64,000 nt of DNA from Selaginella moellendorffii. Its lineage: Eukaryota > Streptophyta > Lycopodiopsida > Selaginellales > Selaginellaceae. Location of the stretch: NCBI RefSeq assembly GCF_000143415.4, contig NW_003314422.1, forward strand, positions 166,391-230,390, given 5' to 3'. Position 1 is the stretch's first letter; each line of letters begins with the position of its first letter. Shown here piece after piece: positions 58,347-64,000 of this stretch. Below the pieces are notes generated by a model, which worked only from the letters and a program-made list of their open reading frames with translations, was not told the DNA's origin and searched no databases. A program made the translations under genes and the position numbers.

Positions 58347-59169
58347 TATGTGGCAAATGCTGCGTGAAGAAAGATGCCCTTTCTGGGCAAATGCTGTAAG
58401 AGGCAGATGCCGAGCAGATGTATCTCAGGCTAGCGAAGGGGACAAACGAAAGCTAGCTATAAACATGACGGGATGCAAATAGATTACTAGGCTGGTCCTA
58501 CGAAAATCAAAAACCATAATTGAAAACATTGAAAATCCAAAAAGAAAGGTTTATAATATTTTTGAATTTTAAGCAACCAAAGGAATGTAAGTAGGGCATG
58601 TGTTTGTAAGTTTAAAAATGCCTCAACCACTTAAATTCCCAAGTAAATAAAGCTGTTTCTATTTTTGGTACAGGTAAACTTTATAGCGTGTGGGCTCATG
58701 CAATTTTGAACCCAAAAATGCACCAAAAAATGCTCGACTAGCATTATTCTTTGAATGGCGTGTGGCCTTATGTCGAGCATTATTCTTTGAATGGCGTGTG
58801 GCCTTATATTGCCATAAATGGACGTACACACACAGCATAATTATTCCTTTACACGGCGAATAATCTTGGCGCGGATCGCTGACATGGCATGGCAAAGTTC
58901 GAATCACTGACATGGCACAGCTGGATCGAGGCAAGGACATGATGTGACAAAGTTCAACCTCCGACAGCAAAGTCTAGAAGCTACTCAGTTTGAAATTTGT
59001 CAGAGGAATCATAAGATCTGGTTTGTCAGAGGATTTGATGTGACATTCAAGCGTGTGTTATTTTTGAATTCTCGAACTCATTCCTAGGTCTATCATTTTT
59101 GTGCGCCGTGTTCTTGGTTCCGCTGAGCGCAGTGAGCGCTGTTTGTGTAAGCGGCGTTGTGGGCTGTGG

Positions 59170-59310
59170 TTTATGCGTCTACGAGCGGTTGCGGCATTGC
59201 GAGCGCCATTGCGAGCGGCAGTTTATGCGAGTGGCAGTTTGTGCGAGCGGCGCTACGAGCAGTTGCGGTGTTGCGAGCGGCGCTACGAGTAGTTGCGGTG
59301 TTGCGAGCGG
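59170..59310. repeat. GCGAGCGGC-type minisatellite
   Basis: Tandem ~30-bp units with GCGAGCGGCGCTACGAG and AGTTGCGGTGTT. It is related in composition to the tract at 56.9-57.1 kb, and it makes chance frames only. Confidence 0.75.
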
Positions 59311-59678
59311 TATTGTCTTTGGTGTGGCTACCGCTTCCTCTTGATATTCGGCACTTGTGCTTCCTGGTATGTTCACCATGGAATGGCTTAGGACCACATT
59401 TAGAAATGGCATGAGGCCACATGCCATCTTGGGCCCTTGCAATTTCATGGCTAGCGTATTGTCATGTATGTTTTTACTTGCCTGCAGCTGTGTGTATATC
59501 AAGATGGCATGAGGCCTCATGCCAATTTTGTGAATGCGAAATTTCACGTGGGTGTCAATAGCATGTTTGAATAATGGCATGTGGCCTCATGCTATTGAGG
59601 TTGTTTGGTATGTTATGATTTAGGCCATTCTCCAATCATTTTTTGTATGGTCTTTAACTTCTTTTCTGCACTTTCAGA

Positions 59679-60074
59679 ATGGCCTTCAGGGTTGGGGAAA
59701 AGGTTTACATTTTGAATGGTGGGAAGAGAGTTGCAAAAGTGACCCTTGTGTCTATGGATCGGAACTTTGTTATACACTGTCAAAGGCTTGGGGAAGGCAA
59801 TGCTGCTGTATCAGTAGAGACTGTCTTCGATGGGAATGTGGTCGCTATTGAACGAGGAGAGATGGTCGTCGGGGTAAATGTTGTTGTTGCCTTGAAAAAT
59901 CTTCAGAAGAAAGCAGATGTTGGGGACAGCGCAAGTGCGACGCATGTTCCCTCCGTGGATCTTAAGAACCGTGCTACATGGGGCTGGGTAGTTTTTGAGC
60001 TGAGCTCACGAGCTGAGCTCAAGTCAATGAAAGTCAACGAAAGTCAACGGAAGTCAATACAATCCCCTAACTAG
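59679..60074 (+). CDS. Short protein with a transposase-associated-like domain (fragment?)
   Basis: 131 codons from the ATG at 59679. Residues about 3-60 (GEKVYILNGGKRVAKVTLVS, then LGEGNAAVSVETVFDGNVVAI) resemble the small domain at the C-terminus of plant transposon-associated proteins, where VAKATVVS, an LG..Y and a V.V pattern recur. I recall that pattern from En/Spm-type and Ptta proteins; the match is by eye and weak. The remainder has no feature. The frame may be a fragment left by a DNA transposon, or the first exon of a larger gene. Palindrome copies lie within 110-280 bp upstream. It is transcribed opposite to gene B and converges with it. Confidence 0.45.
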   Translation: MAFRVGEKVYILNGGKRVAKVTLVSMDRNFVIHCQRLGEGNAAVSVETVFDGNVVAIERGEMVVGVNVVVALKNLQKKADVGDSASATHVPSVDLKNRATWGWVVFELSSRAELKSMKVNESQRKSIQSPN

Positions 60075-60257
60075 CGAAAGTTTAATGGCACTACCTTAGT
60101 TCGTCCTGAACCAAGAATTTTTAACATAAAATCTAGGTGTTTAAGGTATTCCATAAGCTCATGTAGATTATTGGTTCGACATGAACTAATCTTTTAGTCT
60201 ACAAAAAAAGAAAATAATATATTAAACAATATAATTTATATTAAAATCAGAATATAT

Positions 60258-63200
60258 TCAATCTTCTTCTGCTTCCATATCCAGAAAAGTAGAAATGGGT
60301 ATAGTGGAATGCTCCTTCACTATAGGCTCGTGTTGTATGTAATGTTGTGCCATACGTTCAGCATAAATAGGTAAGTGGAATTGACTTTGGTCCATATGAT
60401 CATCCATATCATCAAGATCAAGCGTGTGGACTGAAACACTGTGTGTGATAAGTGTAGACCTAATAAAATAGAAACATTTGAGAATAAATATTATAGATTA
60501 TTTCAAGCACTAACATCACCTGTCGCAAAATCTCCTAAGAATGTCCTCAAAGGCACCCTCCTTCTCAAGTGCAAAAACCGCTCGGCCTGTCTCTTTTGCT
60601 GCCTGCACCATTGATCCAAATCCTGCTGTAGCATCAAGCACAATCCCCTTTGGCGGACAAAATAACTCCAACAAGATTTGCATGGCCGTGACCGAACGAT
60701 GTCGATAACCAGGGAACGCTGGGTGAAGAACGTCCGAGTCAATCACATTTGGGATGATGTCTGTAGAGCTGTCATATCCTGGTAAAGCAAGAGCAACACG
60801 CTCGTCAGCTCGTGTGGCATTACGCCGGTTCCCAATGTGGCATAGAGCATGGTAGTTCCAGGAATAAATCTGGAAAAAAAAAATAGAATAGAGTTAATTT
60901 ATAAATAAAGAAGTCACACACCTTTCGCGTCTGCCTGCTAGTGCCTTTTGTGTCCACCGCCATACTCGAAAGAAGGCAGCCAGATGAAAACTCAACAAAT
61001 CCATCATCGTTGTCAGCCAAGTGTGCGAGAAGGCCTTCCCACATTAGAGAGCGAGGAAGGATCATGACAACCACACCCTCGTATGTCATGAAGCTGCTCG
61101 CAACCTTTAAGGCTTGGGAAATGTGTTGGGCCTGCAACACATTCCATGACGGAGTATCCCCCTGTGGTGGTGCCATCCCATCGGGAAGATCAAAAAAGAT
61201 GAAATCGATCTTCCCATAAGGTGTGAGCTGACCCAAACCATGGATCCACCGATCAAGCATGTAGAGCTCCCGACTAGTAGCATCTAAAAGCTGTGTGTAA
61301 TCCCCAATGAGAATAGCAACTTCCCCAACACTGGCCGTTGGGGATAGAGGGCGAACCTGAAAATCAATTATTAGAACTAAAAGTTGAAGATAAAATTCAT
61401 GCTTACTAACCTGTTTATGCATCGCTGCAGAGGAGAGCTCTTCTAGGTCGTCATCTGTAGCCGTAGGGAGGGATGGGAAGAATGTCTTAGTCCGCCGAAA
61501 AGACTGATGGCTGCTCTCTGCAACATCTATAAAACAAAAAGTGAAGTCAAGAATGAATAAAAGAATGTTCCAAATCAAAGTCCTTACTCTCATGAAAGGT
61601 TTCATGACGGCCCCTTCGGGGGTTGCGAGGAGCAGGTACTGGAATCTCTTGTGCTGGAATTTCCTGTACAATTTCCTCTGGTTCAACAGTATTTGGATTT
61701 GGCATGGTTTCCTGAGTGCTGACTTCTAGGTTTAGTTGTTGAACTTCAACAATGTCGTTATCACAGTCAGAAAGAGCCTTTGGAAAATAAGAATATAACT
61801 CAAGGTTAATATTTCCTAGCTAAGTGCTGAGTTTCAAGTGAACCTGGATGACATTCAAGGTAGAGATCTAGCTCGAAGTCCGATGTTAGCATCTGCTCCA
61901 CGAGTTCAAGGTACCACGGGCATAGCTCCCTCTCATGTGTACAAGGACAGTAGAACTCTGGCTCATACATCCCAAGCTTCTTGCCTCTAGTCAGGAGCTT
62001 CTGCAAAACACCGGTTGTGTATACCGGTGCGCCGGGGCTATATTTTAAATATCTACAAAGTAAAACAAAAATATAAATACCAATATATAAATGAGAATTG
62101 AAAAAATACCTGTAAACCATGCGCCTCGCAAGAAATGGTTGTCCTGGTTGGTTCTTGAACTCAGCCGAACTCGTCCCACCACGTGGAAGCCAACCATTCC
62201 CTAGCTCTGCAAGACAAGCACGAATATATTCTTCGAGAGTGATACCTGTGCGGGTGCTGGAAAGAAACTTCTCATCCCAGACTTGTAGCATCTCCTCACC
62301 AGCGGCAATACTCTGAGAAATGTACGCCTTCTCCTTCATCACCTTCTCCATCCTTATCTCGCAGCGTTTTTCGTTATTTCGCAGCCAAGTGTTGAGAAGT
62401 TCCAAGCAGACACTTTGTTCAGCAAAGGACATTTTACTCTTAGAGATGTTGTAAATGAGTTCCTCCGGTGCTTTACCAGTTCCTACACACACAAAGAGTT
62501 ATGAAATGTTTCACAAATTTTATAAGAACTTACGAACGCGAGAACAAATCTCGGCAATGCTATCAAGCCATTCTTGCCCGCGTCGTATGTCTGCAATCGA
62601 GAGCAACTTTTTCACCTTTGTTCTCTTCGTATTCAAAATTCGCTGCTCAATCGCATGCCACTCCATCTCCTTCTGCTGCTCGTCCCCTCGAGCATTTTTA
62701 AAGAATGACGCTCTTTCTCCTTTGATTATGGGCTGCAAGAAACATTATGTAAGTTGATACATACTTCAATAATAATTTACCTTCGCCCAGACAGCAACTA
62801 GAAAATCAAGTGGCAGTTGGTACCAAGTCTGCAATTCTTGGCCTTTCCTAGCTCCTAGCTTCACTCGAATTGCTTCAAATACCTCACGATTGTACAACGT
62901 TTGGACCTCCTCTAGCGAGAGCATGCCCATAAACCGAAGGTGCTCAATGTCATGTACCAATGTATGAGCTTGAAACGCAAATTGGTTTAGCCTGCAAAAA
63001 CACGATATTAGCTAAGTTTACAAAAAATAAATTCTTACATGTTGATCTTATGGCATGCCATGTTGAGCTTCACAGTGTGCTCCCGAGTCATTGGTTCGAC
63101 AAGTGTGACTGGAACACTAATGTGTCGTTCTTCGTCATCTCGGAACTTCTCTTGAATGCACTTCCAAAATGCCAGCCACCTATGGTTTCCATCGATCACC

Positions 63201-64000
63201 CAAAAGAGCTTTCCAATGAACCCTGCTGTCTCCACATGTTGTCCTAAGAATCCATCAAACTCACGAGACTTTCGCAGCCATATAGGATCCCATTTTTCCT
63301 CAAGTTCAGTAGTCACTGACTCTGTCCGGCCGGTTCCAAGGAAAGTTGGTGAAACGATGAAGGTACCAGCTGTGCTCCCAAACCCGACCTCGGCAAAGGA
63401 GCTGTAGATAGCCATGTTGAGGTCGTAAGCTGAGCGCACCCAATGGCTTTGAACCAATCGGCACAAAGGAACTAGAAATCGATGAGGGCCATTCCACGCC
63501 ATTTCCTGTAACACTTTACTGACTGTCCGTTCTTGAGCTTGGATAATTGTGTCCCGAACACGATCATTCAAGATGGTGTCAGAATCATGCATGCATAATC
63601 CCTCACCACCATTAGCTCCCCCTGCACCACCAGCCTGAGGAGCAGTAGGAGCAGCTACCATGCCCCCAGTAGCCTCTGTAGTAGATCCACCTACAACGCT
63701 ACCAATAACGTCCTCAGCTGGTTCATTGACCTGGCCGCGAGCAGCCTCAGCAACCGAAGGCATAGCACCCCCACCACTGCCAACATCAGATGCAAGTACC
63801 CCACCACCAGTACCCGCAGCCTCAGGAACACCAGTACCAACAGCCTCAATAACACCAACATCGATTTGAGTGTTCATCTCAACATCCACGTCATTGTTAT
63901 ACTCATCGTTGCCTCCAGCATGACTAGCCGAAACTTCATTAGATACTTGAGATGAATCTCCACTCAATCGGCCAAGCCCACAGCGATCAAGGCGGCTGCC
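60258..64000 (-). CDS. Gene B: ParB-like domain plus beta-class DNA methyltransferase-like domain, 5' end outside window
   Basis: Ten exons join in one frame with no stop: 63039-64000, 62781-62991, 62534-62732, 62110-62482, 61844-62052, 61588-61743, 61411-61526, 60922-61356, 60520-60869 and 60258-60459. This gives 1070 residues, and the frame is still open at the window edge. The visible N-terminus is a low-complexity Gly/Ala/Val/Glu region. Near residues 265-278 FWVIDGNHRWLAF matches the GxHR box of ParB/Srx-superfamily domains. A helical, Lys/Glu-rich middle has a Cys/His cluster (FYCPCTHERELCPW). Residues about 793-805 read FIFFDLPDGMAPP, a motif-IV-like loop, and about 960-975 read GIVLDATAGFGSMVQAA, a good SAM-binding motif I after HPAFPGYRHRSV. 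Motif IV before motif I is the order of beta-class N6-A/N4-C methyltransferases. DLPD departs from DPPY, so activity is uncertain. Introns exclude bacterial contamination. Confidence 0.8.

Larger units (their letters stand above)
52337..59595. repeat. Dispersed 22-bp palindrome family, about 19 copies
   Basis: The half-site ATGGCRTGDGG faces its own reverse complement. Good copies start at 52337, 52412, 53654, 53845, 53985, 55268, 56537, 56597, 56674, 57588, 57826, 58755 (partial), 58791 (with a 3-bp insertion), 59406, 59504 and 59574. Variants beginning ATAGCGTG start at 57453, 57747 and 58683; a degraded one is near 59383. Seven lie in gene A introns, two lie in a gene A coding exon, and the rest lie between genes A and B. 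Copies differ at a few positions but both arms usually remain complementary (for example the perfect one at 52412), which suggests selection or recent spread. I noticed no copies elsewhere in the window. Confidence 0.88.
56722..59678. other. Palindrome-bearing intergenic DNA between genes A and B
   Basis: No recognised protein. It holds a GCGAGC-rich stretch (56930-57110), repeated blocks of the type GTGTGGGCTCATGCAATTTTG (three copies at about 57458, 57752 and 58688), palindrome copies, a telomere-like run (58321-58346) and a second minisatellite (59170-59310). Two palindromes (57588 and 57826) are followed directly by TTTTCAG on the plus strand, as if they were once intron ends. Confidence 0.55.

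Noticed and set aside
52337-59595. CRISPR-like array
   Set aside because: Copies are irregularly spaced (tens to thousands of bp), palindromic throughout and partly exonic, with no cas genes, and the host is eukaryotic.
60258-64000. Bacterial or phage contamination as source of the ParB-methyltransferase gene
   Set aside because: Nine GT-AG introns that join in perfect phase show it is a resident eukaryotic gene.

Overview
This window reads as nuclear DNA from a land plant with a compact genome, most likely a lycophyte of the Selaginella type. The organism is inferred from gene content and style, not from a search. The evidence is many GT-AG introns of about 45-100 nt, a PPR protein built of 31-residue S-type repeats, an NPF/PTR transporter, an SPX-MFS phosphate transporter, an FPF1-like protein, an NB-ARC/LRR resistance-type relic, and organellar MnmG and MTG1 homologues. 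One run of 100 Ns (17608-17707) marks a scaffold gap.

Layout. 1-5.99 kb: no recognisable gene, only simple repeats. 5.99-8.52 kb (-): frame-broken NB-ARC/LRR pseudogene. 8.73-11.37 kb (-): multi-exon MnmG/GidA. 13.39-15.69 kb: a non-coding LTR element (162-bp LTRs, tRNA-Met-type primer site, perfect 5-bp target duplication) that contains a Cassandra-like TRIM whose 194-bp LTRs carry a 5S-rRNA-like segment. 15.7-18.9 kb: AT-rich, with the gap and a ~530-bp (TA)n tract. 18.95-23.54 kb: two MACPF genes in inverted orientation, both frame-broken, on either side of a second, partial, intron-containing MnmG copy. 23.86-32.24 kb: a dense block of housekeeping-type genes, NPF (-), MTG1 GTPase (+), HMG-box (-) and SPX-MFS (+). 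33.84-34.20 kb (-): FPF1-like gene with a long upstream region. 39.97-41.58 kb (-): PPR gene. 41.77-42.75 kb (+): secreted bulb-lectin protein. 42.75-51.3 kb: AT-rich repeats with a decayed reverse transcriptase.

The most unusual part is 51.3-64.0 kb. Two minus-strand multi-exon genes encode ParB-like domains joined to DNA-methyltransferase-like domains. Gene A (51.3-56.6 kb) adds a long acidic linker and a C-terminal FCP1/HAD phosphatase-like domain, and its methyltransferase half has lost the canonical motifs. Gene B (60.26 to beyond 64.0 kb) keeps a clear SAM-binding motif I after a motif-IV-like DLPD, the order seen in beta-class DNA methyltransferases. Between and within these genes lie about nineteen copies of a 22-bp palindrome. 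Seven of them form the core of very short introns of gene A, which makes this an introner-like family. A ParB-family gene pair beside a cluster of palindromes suggests either a parS-like site system, a methylation target, or a mobile intron family. Only the sequence arrangement is directly observed; the function is inference.
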